From positions 1-64,000 of the forward strand of contig CAJJCV010000009.1 of the NCBI GenBank assembly GCA_905182765.1: 64,000 bases of DNA. Reading direction: 5' to 3'. The translations under genes were made by a program, and so were the position numbers. Below, piece by piece: positions 55,798 to 64,000 of this stretch. This stretch comes from Cryomorphaceae bacterium BACL29 MAG-121220-bin8. Lineage in GTDB: Bacteria > Bacteroidota > Bacteroidia > Flavobacteriales > Flavobacteriaceae. The stretch's first letter is position 1. Every line of letters begins with the position of its first letter. The notes under the pieces are model-generated. The model was given only the letters and a program-made list of their open reading frames with translations, ran no database searches and had not been told where the DNA came from.

Positions 55798-57027
55798 ATG
55801 AAAAAAATTATAGTAAAAAATCCAGTTGTTGAGTTGGATGGAGATGAAATGACTAGAATTATTTGGGATTTTATAAAAACTAAATTAATTCTACCTTTCC
55901 TTGAAATTGATATTAAGTATTTTGATTTAAGTGTAAAACATAGAGATTTTACAGATGATCAAGTCACTATCGATTCAGCTGAAGCTATAAAAAAATATAA
56001 TGTTGGTATAAAGTGTGCGACAATAACTCCAGATGAAGAAAGAGTTGTAGAATACACTCTGAAAAAAATGTGGAGATCTCCTAATGGAACAATAAGAAAC
56101 ATTGTTGGAGGAACGGTTTTTAGAGAACCTATAATAATGAAAAACGTGCCTAGATACGTTCAAGGTTGGACTAAACCAATCTGTATTGGTAGACATGCTT
56201 TTGGTGATCAATACAAAGCAACAGATATAGTGACTCATGGTAAAGGAAAATTAACAATGACCTTCACACCTGAAAATGGAGACAAACCTAAAACTTGGGA
56301 AGTGTATAATTTTCAAGAAAACGGAGTAGCAATGAGTATGTACAATATTGATTCTTCAATTTATGGATTCGCTAGATCTTGTATGAATCAGGCTCTTACA
56401 AAAAAATGGCCATTATACTTATCTACAAAAAACACTATTTTAAAAGCATATGACGGACGTTTTAAAGATGTTTTTCAAGAAGTTTTTACTAACGAATTTG
56501 AAAATAAATTTGAAGCTGCTGGAATAACGTATGAACACAGGTTAATTGATGATATGGTTGCAGCTGCAATGAAATGGAGTGGTGGATTTGTATGGGCATG
56601 TAAAAACTATGATGGTGATGTTCAATCGGATACAGTAGCCCAAGGATTTGGATCATTAGGCTTAATGACATCAACTCTTGTTACTCCTGATGGTAAAACA
56701 ATGGAAGCAGAAGCTGCACACGGAACAGTAACTAGACATTATAGAGAACACCAAAAAGGGAATGAAACTTCTACTAACCCTATAGCTTCAATATTTGCAT
56801 GGACCAGAGGTCTTTCCCACAGAGGAAAACTTGATAATAACTCAGAACTTATCGATTTTTGTAAAACACTTGAAACTGTTTGTATTCAAACTGTTGAAAA
56901 TGGTCAAATGACAAAAGACTTAGCTGTACTAATTCATGGCAAAGATTTAAATAGAACACATTATTTAAACACCCAAGAATTTTTAGACTCTATTAAAAAA
57001 GGATTAGATTCTAAATATAAAAACTAA
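55798..57027 (+). CDS. icd: NADP-dependent isocitrate dehydrogenase (eukaryotic-like subfamily)
   Basis: A 409-aa homodimeric IDH that oxidises isocitrate to 2-oxoglutarate. [14 protein letters not shown] at the N-terminus, [14 protein letters not shown], and [14 protein letters not shown] belong to subfamily II, the group that includes mitochondrial-type NADP-IDHs, not the E. coli type. The basic residues in the last motif are expected to select NADP. It lies 18 nt after rplS. Together with fumC, it represents the TCA cycle in this window. Confidence 0.95.
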   Translation: MKKIIVKNPVVELDGDEMTRIIWDFIKTKLILPFLEIDIKYFDLSVKHRDFTDDQVTIDSAEAIKKYNVGIKCATITPDEERVVEYTLKKMWRSPNGTIRNIVGGTVFREPIIMKNVPRYVQGWTKPICIGRHAFGDQYKATDIVTHGKGKLTMTFTPENGDKPKTWEVYNFQENGVAMSMYNIDSSIYGFARSCMNQALTKKWPLYLSTKNTILKAYDGRFKDVFQEVFTNEFENKFEAAGITYEHRLIDDMVAAAMKWSGGFVWACKNYDGDVQSDTVAQGFGSLGLMTSTLVTPDGKTMEAEAAHGTVTRHYREHQKGNETSTNPIASIFAWTRGLSHRGKLDNNSELIDFCKTLETVCIQTVENGQMTKDLAVLIHGKDLNRTHYLNTQEFLDSIKKGLDSKYKN

Positions 57028-57087
57028 ATTTATTGGCATATTTCTTGATCTAATTGAATTAAATAAATCTATTTAATTAAAATTTTA

Positions 57088-59451
57088 ATGCTTAAAAAGT
57101 TTTTATTTATACTTCTCTATTTATCGATAAACTTAATTTATTCACAAGATAAATTTACATTAAGCGGATATGTCTTAGATGAAAATAGTAATGAATCTAT
57201 AATTGGTGCTAACATAATTATTCCAAGCATTAACTCCGGAACAATTACAAATACTTATGGATTTTTCTCAATAACACTTCCTGAAAAAAATTATGAAATT
57301 CAAATAAGTTCTATTGGATATAAAAATATCTCAACTGATATAGATTTAATAAAAAACGTCAATACTACATTTTTCTTATCTCAAAATATCGAAAATTTAG
57401 AAGAAGTTGTTGTCATAAAAGATGTTGAAGAGATTGATATAACAAAACCTGTAATGAGTTTGAATATCTTATCAAATCAAACAATTAAACAAACTCCTGT
57501 ACTATTTGGTGAATCTGATGTTTTAAAAACTATTCAATTACTTCCAGGTGTGTCAAATGCAGGAGAAGGAACAGGTGGATTCAATGTAAGAGGTGGTGCT
57601 GCAGATCAAAATCTAATTTTGTTTGACGAAGCCATAATATACAGTTCATCTCACTTGTTTGGTTTATTTTCAATTTTTAATTCTGATGCAATAAAAGAAG
57701 TTAAACTTTTTAAAGGTGGCATACCTTCATCTTACGGAGGAAGGCTTTCTTCCGTTTTAGATGTATATCAAAAAGACGGGAATAGTAAAAAACATAAGTT
57801 AAGCGGAGGAATTGGAATAATATCAAGTAGATTACTGGGCGAAGGTCCAATAAAAAAGAATAAAGGTTCGTATCTGATTGCAACAAGAGGATCTTACGCC
57901 CACCTTTTCTTGAAATTTACTGATATTGAAAACGTAGCTTATTTTTATGATATTAATACCAAATCAAACTATAAAATAGATAAAAACAACACCTTGTATT
58001 TCTCTGGATATTTTGGTAGAGACAAATTTAAACTTAGCGACACGTTTTCTAATACCTATGGAAACTCAACATTCAACCTAAGATGGAATCACTTAATCAA
58101 TGAAAAAACCTTTTCTAATACTTCTTTGATTTTTAGCGATTACTACTATGGGTTGACACTAAATTTCGTAGGTTTTGATTGGAATTCAGGTATTAAAAAC
58201 TTAAACATCAAGTTTGATTTAAAAAATTATTATTCTAATAAAATACAATTCAACTATGGATTAAACTCTATTTACTACGAATTTAATCCTGGTGAAATTA
58301 GTCCAATTAACCAGTCAGGTATTAATTTTACAATACTTGAAAGAAAGTTTGCTTTAGAAAATGCGGCTTATTTTGATGTAGTTCATAAAGCCTCGCCAAA
58401 AATATCTCTTAGATACGGTTTTAGATTAAATCAATTTTTAAGATTCAAACAAGATGGCCTGAACAGATATATAAACGACAACCCTGTAACTTTTGATCAA
58501 GATCTTGGTATTTATAAAGAGGCTGAAATAATTGGAGAATACTTAAATCCCGATAATTCAAAAACCATTAAATCCTTTTATAATTTTGAGCCAAGATTTA
58601 ATTTTTCTTATAATTTTAAAAATCAAGCTATTAAAGTAAGCTACAACAGATTAAATCAATATATTCATCTAATATCTAACACCAATGCTCCTGCTCCACT
58701 AGATATTTGGGCTCCGAGTGGACCTTACTTAAAACCACAGCAATTAGATCAATTGGCTTTTGGTTATCACTCTAAATTAAAAAATGGGAATAAATTAGAA
58801 ACTGAAGTTTTTTATAAAAAAATTAAAAACAGACTAGATTATATCCCAGGTGCTGATTTAGTTGCTAACGCAGCTGTAGAAAGAATATTATTAGCGGGAA
58901 AAGCAAGAGCATATGGAATGGAATTTTTATTTAAAAAAAATAAAGGCAGACATAATTACTGGATTGCTTATACCCTTTCAAAATCAGAACAAAAAACTAC
59001 AGGACGTAACATTAGTGAAACTGGAATCAATATGGGAAATTGGTACAATACACCATATGACAAAACTCATGACTTTAGTTTTGTATCCAATTATAAATTG
59101 AATAAAAAATTAACTTTTAATACTAATTTTATATTTCAAACAGGACAACCAACAAATTATCCTGTAGGGCAATACACATATATGAATTTAACGATACCAA
59201 ATTATGGGGAACGTAATTCAAATAGACTTCCCAACTACCATAGACTTGATATCTCTCTAACTCTAATTCCTAATAAAAATAAAAAAAGAGATTTCAAAAG
59301 TGAATGGGTTTTTGGATTTTATAATATTTACAACCGAGACAATGCAAATTCTATAACTTTTCAACAAAATCAAAAAACTTTGAAAAATGAAGCAATTCAA
59401 TTATCTATTTTTGGAATTGTTCCAAGTATATCTTATAATTTTAAATTTTAA
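57088..59451 (+). CDS. TonB-dependent receptor with carboxypeptidase-regulatory-like domain
   Basis: A 787-aa outer membrane receptor. A signal peptide (about residues 1-19) is followed by a CarboxypepD_reg-like domain (FTLSGYVLDENSNESIIGANI), a plug (LPGVSNAGEGTGGFNVRGGAADQNLILFDEA) and a long barrel, ending SISYNFKF with a terminal phenylalanine, the usual barrel end. The plug sequence resembles receptors paired with DUF4249 proteins, and such a gene starts directly behind it with no gap. The substrate is unknown. Confidence 0.92.
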   Translation: MLKKFLFILLYLSINLIYSQDKFTLSGYVLDENSNESIIGANIIIPSINSGTITNTYGFFSITLPEKNYEIQISSIGYKNISTDIDLIKNVNTTFFLSQNIENLEEVVVIKDVEEIDITKPVMSLNILSNQTIKQTPVLFGESDVLKTIQLLPGVSNAGEGTGGFNVRGGAADQNLILFDEAIIYSSSHLFGLFSIFNSDAIKEVKLFKGGIPSSYGGRLSSVLDVYQKDGNSKKHKLSGGIGIISSRLLGEGPIKKNKGSYLIATRGSYAHLFLKFTDIENVAYFYDINTKSNYKIDKNNTLYFSGYFGRDKFKLSDTFSNTYGNSTFNLRWNHLINEKTFSNTSLIFSDYYYGLTLNFVGFDWNSGIKNLNIKFDLKNYYSNKIQFNYGLNSIYYEFNPGEISPINQSGINFTILERKFALENAAYFDVVHKASPKISLRYGFRLNQFLRFKQDGLNRYINDNPVTFDQDLGIYKEAEIIGEYLNPDNSKTIKSFYNFEPRFNFSYNFKNQAIKVSYNRLNQYIHLISNTNAPAPLDIWAPSGPYLKPQQLDQLAFGYHSKLKNGNKLETEVFYKKIKNRLDYIPGADLVANAAVERILLAGKARAYGMEFLFKKNKGRHNYWIAYTLSKSEQKTTGRNISETGINMGNWYNTPYDKTHDFSFVSNYKLNKKLTFNTNFIFQTGQPTNYPVGQYTYMNLTIPNYGERNSNRLPNYHRLDISLTLIPNKNKKRDFKSEWVFGFYNIYNRDNANSITFQQNQKTLKNEAIQLSIFGIVPSISYNFKF

Positions 59452-60297
59452 ATGAAAAAAAAATTTTTTTATATAATAATTATAATTTTCTATAGCTGTG
59501 AAAAAGTTGTGGATATTAATACAAATTATTCTGATGAAAGAATAGTTTTAGACGCTTCAATTTTTAAAAATATTAATGAAGATTTTGCCACTGCAAAAGT
59601 AATAGTGAGTAAAACGGCTCCATATTTTAGTGAAAACAATACAGAAATTGAAGAAGCTGAGGTTTACATTCAAACCAAAAATGGAAATATTAACTTAAAA
59701 TACAACTCGGAAAAAAAATATTATACAAATACAATTGATTATATAAATTATGAAGAAGTTTATGAGTTCTTTGTTATTTACGATGAGCAGAATTATTATT
59801 CATCTGAAAAACTAATAAAAATATCAGGAATTGAATCCGTGATTTTTGGAGATAGAAAATCACTCAATAAAGATGAAGTAGAATTACTAATAACATTTAC
59901 TGATCCAAAAGAAATTGGTGATTTTAATCTTTGGAAATTTGGACCAAAAGGAAAAGGGGATTCCTACGATTATTTAGTGTCCAGAGACCTTTATACTAAT
60001 GGAAATCAATTCACTTTTTCTTTTTTTATTGATAAAACTGAATATTTTAATAATGATGAGTTTGTTTATGTTGAAATGACAGGATTAACAGAAGAGGGGT
60101 TTAATTATCTTAATATTTTAACCGCTCAAGCTGGAGCACAAAACGGAAGACCCTTCTCATCGGCGAGTTCAATTATAAAAGGAAATATTATAAATCAATC
60201 AAATCCTGAGAAATTTCCTTTAGGTTACTACAGAGTTTCTGAATTTGATTACTTTAGATTATCAAAAGAAGATGCCCCTGATGGGTTTTTTGATTAA
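59452..60297 (+). CDS. DUF4249 family lipoprotein, receptor partner
   Basis: A 281-aa exported protein. The N-terminal hydrophobic segment ends in FYSCEKVVDIN, a lipobox with cysteine near residue 16, so it is surface or periplasm anchored. The blocks ERIVLDASIFKNINEDFATAKVIVSKTAPYFS and the later LTAQAGAQNGRPFSSASSIIKGNI match the DUF4249 family, which in Bacteroidota is encoded beside a TonB receptor. It starts the base after the receptor stop. A role in capturing the receptor substrate is probable but unproven. Confidence 0.87.
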   Translation: MKKKFFYIIIIIFYSCEKVVDINTNYSDERIVLDASIFKNINEDFATAKVIVSKTAPYFSENNTEIEEAEVYIQTKNGNINLKYNSEKKYYTNTIDYINYEEVYEFFVIYDEQNYYSSEKLIKISGIESVIFGDRKSLNKDEVELLITFTDPKEIGDFNLWKFGPKGKGDSYDYLVSRDLYTNGNQFTFSFFIDKTEYFNNDEFVYVEMTGLTEEGFNYLNILTAQAGAQNGRPFSSASSIIKGNIINQSNPEKFPLGYYRVSEFDYFRLSKEDAPDGFFD

Positions 60298-60306
60298 AAA
60301 TAATTT

Positions 60307-61116
60307 ATGAGTTTTGAAAAAATAACAGAATCAAATTCAAGTTATGATGATTTAGAATTAAAATCTTCATTAGAATTATTAAAAATAATTAACAAAGAAG
60401 ACCAATCTGTTGCTTTTAGTGTTCAAAAAGAATTAAACAACATTAATAAATTAATTTTAAAGGTAATTGAACAAATTAATAATGGAGGAAGACTTTTTTA
60501 CATAGGGTCAGGTACAAGTGGAAGGCTAGGAGTAGTTGATGCATCAGAATGCCCACCAACATTTGGAGTGGATTCGAATCTTGTCAATGGTATTATAGCA
60601 GGTGGAGATAAAGCCATACGTAAAAGCATCGAAAATGCCGAAGATAATATTAATAAAGGATGGGAAGATTTAAATAATCATAAAATCAATAAAAATGACT
60701 TTGTGATTGGAATTGCGGCATCTGGAACAACTCCATACGTTATAGGTGCTTTAAATGAATGCTTCAAACGGAAAATACCGACAGGTTGTATCACTTGTAA
60801 TCCAGGGAGTCCTTTATTTAATATAAGTGATTTCCCTATTTCAGTAAATGTTGGCCCTGAAGTAATAACAGGAAGTTCAAGAATGAAAGCAGGAACTGCT
60901 CAAAAACTGGTTTTAAATATGATTTCAACAATATCAATGATTAAGATTGGTAAAATAAAAGGTAATAAAATGATAGACATGCAGCTTTCAAATGTCAAAT
61001 TAGTTAATAGAGCAAAAAAAATTGTTATGAATGCCTTAAATATAGATGAGAAAAAGGCAATTGAGCTCTTAAATGTTCATAAAAGTGTTAGAAAAGCAAT
61101 TAATAGTAATTCATAA
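60307..61116 (+). CDS. murQ: N-acetylmuramic acid 6-phosphate etherase
   Basis: A 269-aa SIS-domain enzyme that splits the lactyl ether of MurNAc-6-phosphate in cell wall recycling. The diagnostic YIGSGTSGRLGVVDASECPPTFG lies near residues 65-87, followed by GIAASGTTPYVIGAL and the ITGSSRMKAGTAQK active-site block. Length fits short Bacteroidota forms. No MurNAc kinase, transporter or other recycling gene lies nearby. Its TAA overlaps the DUF6095 start by 1 nt. Confidence 0.95.
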   Translation: MSFEKITESNSSYDDLELKSSLELLKIINKEDQSVAFSVQKELNNINKLILKVIEQINNGGRLFYIGSGTSGRLGVVDASECPPTFGVDSNLVNGIIAGGDKAIRKSIENAEDNINKGWEDLNNHKINKNDFVIGIAASGTTPYVIGALNECFKRKIPTGCITCNPGSPLFNISDFPISVNVGPEVITGSSRMKAGTAQKLVLNMISTISMIKIGKIKGNKMIDMQLSNVKLVNRAKKIVMNALNIDEKKAIELLNVHKSVRKAINSNS

Positions 61117-61340
61117 TGAAAAATAATTTATTTAGTAAAGGTTTTAAGTATATCATAATATCTTTCTTCTTTATGTTCCTAGGTCCTACCCTGATGTTTC
61201 AATCTCTAAAAAACGAAGACCATCCTTGGTTTTCAATTGTTTTTACAATTAGTATAATTGTATGTGTAATTGCTGTTGTTCAAGGTATCAGAGGTTTGAA
61301 AAATATTGTAGATTCAATATTTAAAAAAAAAGACAGTTAA
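61116..61340 (+). CDS. DUF6095-type two-helix membrane protein
   Basis: A 74-aa protein with two hydrophobic helices (about residues 10-30 and 39-60) and a basic C-terminus (DSIFKKKDS). The pattern GFKYIIISFFFMFLGPTLMFQS matches the small DUF6095 family, which follows murQ in many Flavobacteriia; this assignment is from memory of the pattern. Function unknown. Translational coupling to murQ (TAATG overlap) suggests a link to cell wall recycling or simply shared expression. Confidence 0.75.
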   Translation: MKNNLFSKGFKYIIISFFFMFLGPTLMFQSLKNEDHPWFSIVFTISIIVCVIAVVQGIRGLKNIVDSIFKKKDS

Positions 61341-61341
61341 G

Positions 61342-61371
61342 TTGTTAAGTAATTCAATGATATTATCTTTG
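61342..61371 (+). promoter_or_regulatory. thrS promoter, close match to the flavobacterial consensus
   Basis: TTG (61342-61344), exactly 19 nt spacer, TATCTTTG (61364-61371) followed by CA. This is the best promoter match in the window. It begins 1 nt after the DUF6095 stop and 45 nt before the thrS ATG. Confidence 0.7.
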
Positions 61372-61388
61372 CAATAATATTTTTATAA

Positions 61389-63329
61389 ATGATTCAAATT
61401 AAATTTCCCGATGGAGCTTCAAGATCGTATGAAATTGGTTCAACTCCTTTTCAAATAGCGTCTTCAATTAGCGAAGGATTAGCTAGAAGTATAATTTCTG
61501 CAAAATTCAATGGAGAAATAATTGAAACAGTTACTAAATTATCAAGTGATGGGGATTTAACTTTTTATACTTGGAATGATTCCGAAGGCAAAAAAGCATT
61601 TTGGCATTCTTCAGCTCATCTACTTGCACAAGCTTTAAAAGAATTTTATAATGACATTAAACTAACTATAGGTCCTGCTATTTCAAACGGATTCTATTAT
61701 GATGTTGATTTTGGTAAACATGCAATGTCTGAAAAAGATTTTCATAAGATTGAAAAGAGAATGATTGAAATTGCAAGATATAAGCATCAATTTAAATTAA
61801 GATCAATTTCAAAAAAATCTGCTTTAGAATACTACTCCAGTATTGGCAATGAATACAAAGTAGAATTAATAACAAATTTAGATGATGGAGAGATAACATT
61901 TTGTGATCATGATGATTTTACTGATTTATGTAAAGGGGGACACATTCCTCACACAGGATATATTAAAGCAGTAAAATTAATGAGTGTTGCAGGTGCTTAT
62001 TGGAGAGCTAATCAAAACAATAAACAACTTACTAGAGTTTACGGGATTTCTTTTCCAAAACAAAAGGAGCTTACAGAATATTTAGAACTTTTAGAAGAAG
62101 CAAAAAAAAGAGACCATAGAAAACTTGGAAAAGAACTAGAATTATTCACATTTTCAAATAAAGTAGGACAGGGTCTTCCATTATGGCTACCCAAAGGAAC
62201 TGAATTAAGGGAAAGACTGGAAAATTTTTTGAAAAAAGCACAGAAAAAAGCTGGATACAAACAAGTTATTTCACCACATATTGGCAATAAAGAACTATAC
62301 ATGACTTCAGGTCATTATCAAAAATATGGAGAAAGCAGTTTTCAGCCTATTACAACACCAGCAGATGGAGAAGAATTTTTATTAAAACCAATGAATTGTC
62401 CTCACCATTGCGAAATGTATAATGCAAAACAGTGGAGTTACAAAGAACTTCCAGTGAGATATGCTGAATTTGGAACTGTATATCGTTACGAACAAAGTGG
62501 TGAACTTCATGGTTTAACAAGAGTTAGAGGTTTTACTCAAGATGATGCACATATTTTTTGCACACAAGATCAATTAAATTCTGAATTTAAAAATGTGATT
62601 GATCTTGTCCTTTATGTGTTTAAATCACTTGGATTCGAAAACTTTACTGCTCAAGTTTCTCTAAGAGATCCTGAGGATAAAAGCAAATATATTGGATCCG
62701 ATGAAAATTGGAAAGAAGCTGAAAACGCTATTGTAAACGCAACCAAAGAAAAGGGCTTAAACTATAAGATTAAATATGGAGAAGCTGCGTTTTATGGTCC
62801 AAAATTAGATTTTATGGTCAAAGATGCAATTGGAAGAGAATGGCAACTAGGAACCATACAAGTAGATTATAATCTTCCAGAAAGATTTGAATTAAGCTAT
62901 ATCGATAAAAATAATAAATCACAAAGACCTGTTATGATTCATAGAGCTCCTTTTGGAAGTATGGAAAGGTTTATTGCAATATTAATAGAACATACAGCTG
63001 GGAATTTTCCTTTATGGCTAACATCAAATCAAGTCTCAATTATTCCTGTAGGAGAAAAACATAAAATATATAGTGAAAAAGTTTTAAAATTACTAGAAAA
63101 TGACGAAATTCGCGCCACTGTAGATGACAGAAGTGAAACGGTAGGGAAAAAAATACGTGAATCAGAACTTAATAAAGTTCCTTTTATGTTAATTATTGGA
63201 GATGAAGAAATTAATGAAAAAACATTCCCTATTAGAGCACACGGAGGAAAAGATATAGGAAAAATGAATATTGATGATTTTATAAAATTTATAAAAAATA
63301 AATCATCAGAAATGATAAAAGAATTTTAA
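61389..63329 (+). CDS. thrS: threonyl-tRNA synthetase
   Basis: A 646-aa class II synthetase. Domain order: N-terminal TGS domain (MIQIKFPDGASRSYEIGS), editing domain with HSSAHLLAQAL and GGHIPHTG, catalytic core with NCPHHCEMY and YRYEQSGELHGLTRVRGFTQDDAHIF, and a C-terminal anticodon-binding domain (VSIIPVGEKH). All are complete. A strong promoter precedes it. infC and rpmI follow at close spacing, the widespread thrS-infC-rpmI-rplT order. Confidence 0.98.
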   Translation: MIQIKFPDGASRSYEIGSTPFQIASSISEGLARSIISAKFNGEIIETVTKLSSDGDLTFYTWNDSEGKKAFWHSSAHLLAQALKEFYNDIKLTIGPAISNGFYYDVDFGKHAMSEKDFHKIEKRMIEIARYKHQFKLRSISKKSALEYYSSIGNEYKVELITNLDDGEITFCDHDDFTDLCKGGHIPHTGYIKAVKLMSVAGAYWRANQNNKQLTRVYGISFPKQKELTEYLELLEEAKKRDHRKLGKELELFTFSNKVGQGLPLWLPKGTELRERLENFLKKAQKKAGYKQVISPHIGNKELYMTSGHYQKYGESSFQPITTPADGEEFLLKPMNCPHHCEMYNAKQWSYKELPVRYAEFGTVYRYEQSGELHGLTRVRGFTQDDAHIFCTQDQLNSEFKNVIDLVLYVFKSLGFENFTAQVSLRDPEDKSKYIGSDENWKEAENAIVNATKEKGLNYKIKYGEAAFYGPKLDFMVKDAIGREWQLGTIQVDYNLPERFELSYIDKNNKSQRPVMIHRAPFGSMERFIAILIEHTAGNFPLWLTSNQVSIIPVGEKHKIYSEKVLKLLENDEIRATVDDRSETVGKKIRESELNKVPFMLIIGDEEINEKTFPIRAHGGKDIGKMNIDDFIKFIKNKSSEMIKEF

Positions 63330-63347
63330 TAATTTAAACTTACAGCT

Positions 63348-63899
63348 ATAGCAATTAGAAGAAAAAGAAGCAGGAGACCTGCTAGAATAATTAAAGAGAA
63401 TCCACATAAGATTAATGGGTTTATTAGAGCTAAAGAAATTAGACTCGTTGGAAACAATGTAGAAGTTGGTGTATACCCACTTGAAAAAGGAATCGAACTT
63501 GCTGATGAGCTGGAATTAGACCTAGTAGAGATATCTCCAAAAGCTTCACCGCCTGTTTGTAAAATACTGGATTACAAAAAATTCTTATACGAACAGAAAA
63601 AAAGAGACAAAGTAATAAAAGCAAAGTCTACTAAAGTAATAGTAAAGGAAATAAGGTTTGGTCCTCAAACTGATGAGCATGATTATCAATTTAAAAAGAA
63701 ACATGGAATTAAATTTTTAAAAGAAGGAGCTAAATTAAAAGCATATGTCTTTTTTAAGGGAAGATCTATAATTTTTAAAGAACAAGGACAAATATTATTA
63801 TTAAAACTTGCTCAAGAATTAGAGGAATACGGAAAAGTTGAGTCCTTACCTACTATGGAAGGAAAAAAAATGATTATGTTTGTTGCCCCAAAGAAATAA
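63348..63899 (+). CDS. infC: translation initiation factor IF-3, initiated at AUA
   Basis: A 183-aa protein missing from the ORF track because the frame contains no ATG, GTG or TTG near its beginning. The open frame starts after TAA 63330-63332 and reads TTT AAA CTT ACA GCT ATA GCA ATT; the ATA at 63348 fits the usual (M)AIRRKRS N-terminus. The IF3-N domain shows [14 protein letters not shown] and [29 protein letters not shown]; the IF3-C domain has [15 protein letters not shown] and [15 protein letters not shown] rare start codon on infC is how IF-3 controls its own level in other bacteria. It lies 18 nt after thrS. Confidence 0.95.
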   Translation: MAIRRKRSRRPARIIKENPHKINGFIRAKEIRLVGNNVEVGVYPLEKGIELADELELDLVEISPKASPPVCKILDYKKFLYEQKKRDKVIKAKSTKVIVKEIRFGPQTDEHDYQFKKKHGIKFLKEGAKLKAYVFFKGRSIIFKEQGQILLLKLAQELEEYGKVESLPTMEGKKMIMFVAPKK

Positions 63900-63913
63900 A
63901 TAATAAAGAAGTT

Positions 63914-64000
63914 ATGCCTAAAATGAAAACAAAATCTAGTGCTAAGAAAAGATTCAAAGTCACTGGAACAGGTAAAATTAAAAGAAAACACGCTTTTAAA
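63914..64000 (+). CDS. rpmI: 50S ribosomal protein L35 (5' part only)
   Basis: From ATG 63914 the frame reads 29 codons to the window edge: [20 protein letters not shown] and then KIKRKHAFK, the conserved L35 N-terminus. It is cut off by the window edge, not truncated in the genome. It follows infC by 14 nt; rplT is expected next but is outside the window. Confidence 0.95.
   Translation, partial: MPKMKTKSSAKKRFKVTGTGKIKRKHAFK

Noticed and set aside
1-64000. CRISPR arrays, toxin-antitoxin pairs, restriction systems, biosynthetic clusters, tRNA genes
   Set aside because: None found by reading: all larger ORFs are housekeeping or common Bacteroidota families, and the intergenic gaps are too short or lack the needed repeats or cloverleaf sequences.

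Overview
This window is a gene-dense, visibly AT-rich piece of a bacterial chromosome from the phylum Bacteroidota, most likely a small-genome, probably marine, member of the Flavobacteriia. The evidence is TonB-dependent receptors with a carboxypeptidase-like N-terminal domain, a DUF4249 lipoprotein beside one of them, a LeuA without its regulatory domain, DUF4835/DUF6913/DUF6095-type proteins, promoter-like TTG-N18-21-TAnnTTTG elements, and starts preceded by A-rich stretches rather than Shine-Dalgarno sequences. The lineage call and the marine guess are inference.

Layout. 1-3.4 kb (minus): threonine aldolase, an S9 oligopeptidase lipoprotein and the 5' end of a cysteine-synthase-like gene. 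3.5-5.2 kb (plus): prfB with its programmed +1 frameshift, then a HAD phosphatase, then a decayed arsC-like reductase. 5.6-10.2 kb: a TonB receptor, a 53-aa membrane ORF absent from the ORF track, fumarase and a GNAT enzyme. 10.2-13.8 kb (minus): small membrane protein, CPBP protease, thioesterase, dnaK. 13.9-15.4 kb: panB and a pseudouridine synthase. 15.5-21.2 kb: a leucine operon leuA-leuC-leuD-(second IPMS-family enzyme)-leuB, ended by a bidirectional terminator shared with rpsA. 21.3-28 kb (minus): rpsA, cmk, lon and a UMF1-type transporter. 28-30.3 kb: an MsrB-like lipoprotein, msrB and lpdA. Then aroQ and xerD diverge.

31.6-41.8 kb is a compact 11-gene minus-strand block: DUF6913-dapA-bamD-rpoZ-coaBC-DUF4835-recN-fabI-coaE-sensor kinase-response regulator. 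41.9-43.5 kb holds a 5'-nucleotidase split into two overlapping genes. 43.5-46.9 kb (minus) is GNAT-prmC-ligA. ribD, a thioesterase and dnaA follow, then an RsmI-like methyltransferase facing a lysozyme-like protein, mltG and dapF. 53.3-64 kb (plus) runs degQ-trmD, rplS, icd, TonB receptor-DUF4249, murQ-DUF6095, thrS-infC-rpmI.

The content is overwhelmingly housekeeping: translation factors and ribosomal proteins (prfB, prmC, rpsA, rplS, infC, rpmI, thrS, trmD), proteostasis (dnaK, lon, degQ), envelope building (bamD, dapA, dapF, mltG, murQ) and central metabolism. I see no CRISPR array, insertion sequence, prophage, rRNA or tRNA, and no convincing undescribed multi-gene system. The most instructive items are decoding events hidden from a plain ORF scan (prfB frameshift, infC starting at AUA, recN at GTG, a thioesterase at TTG), the arsC-like pseudogene, a 13-bp palindrome before dnaK with relatives before lon and leuA, and possible RNA structures before rplS and rpsA. 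The only stretch over 300 bases without an intact gene is 5206-5620, which holds the pseudogene.
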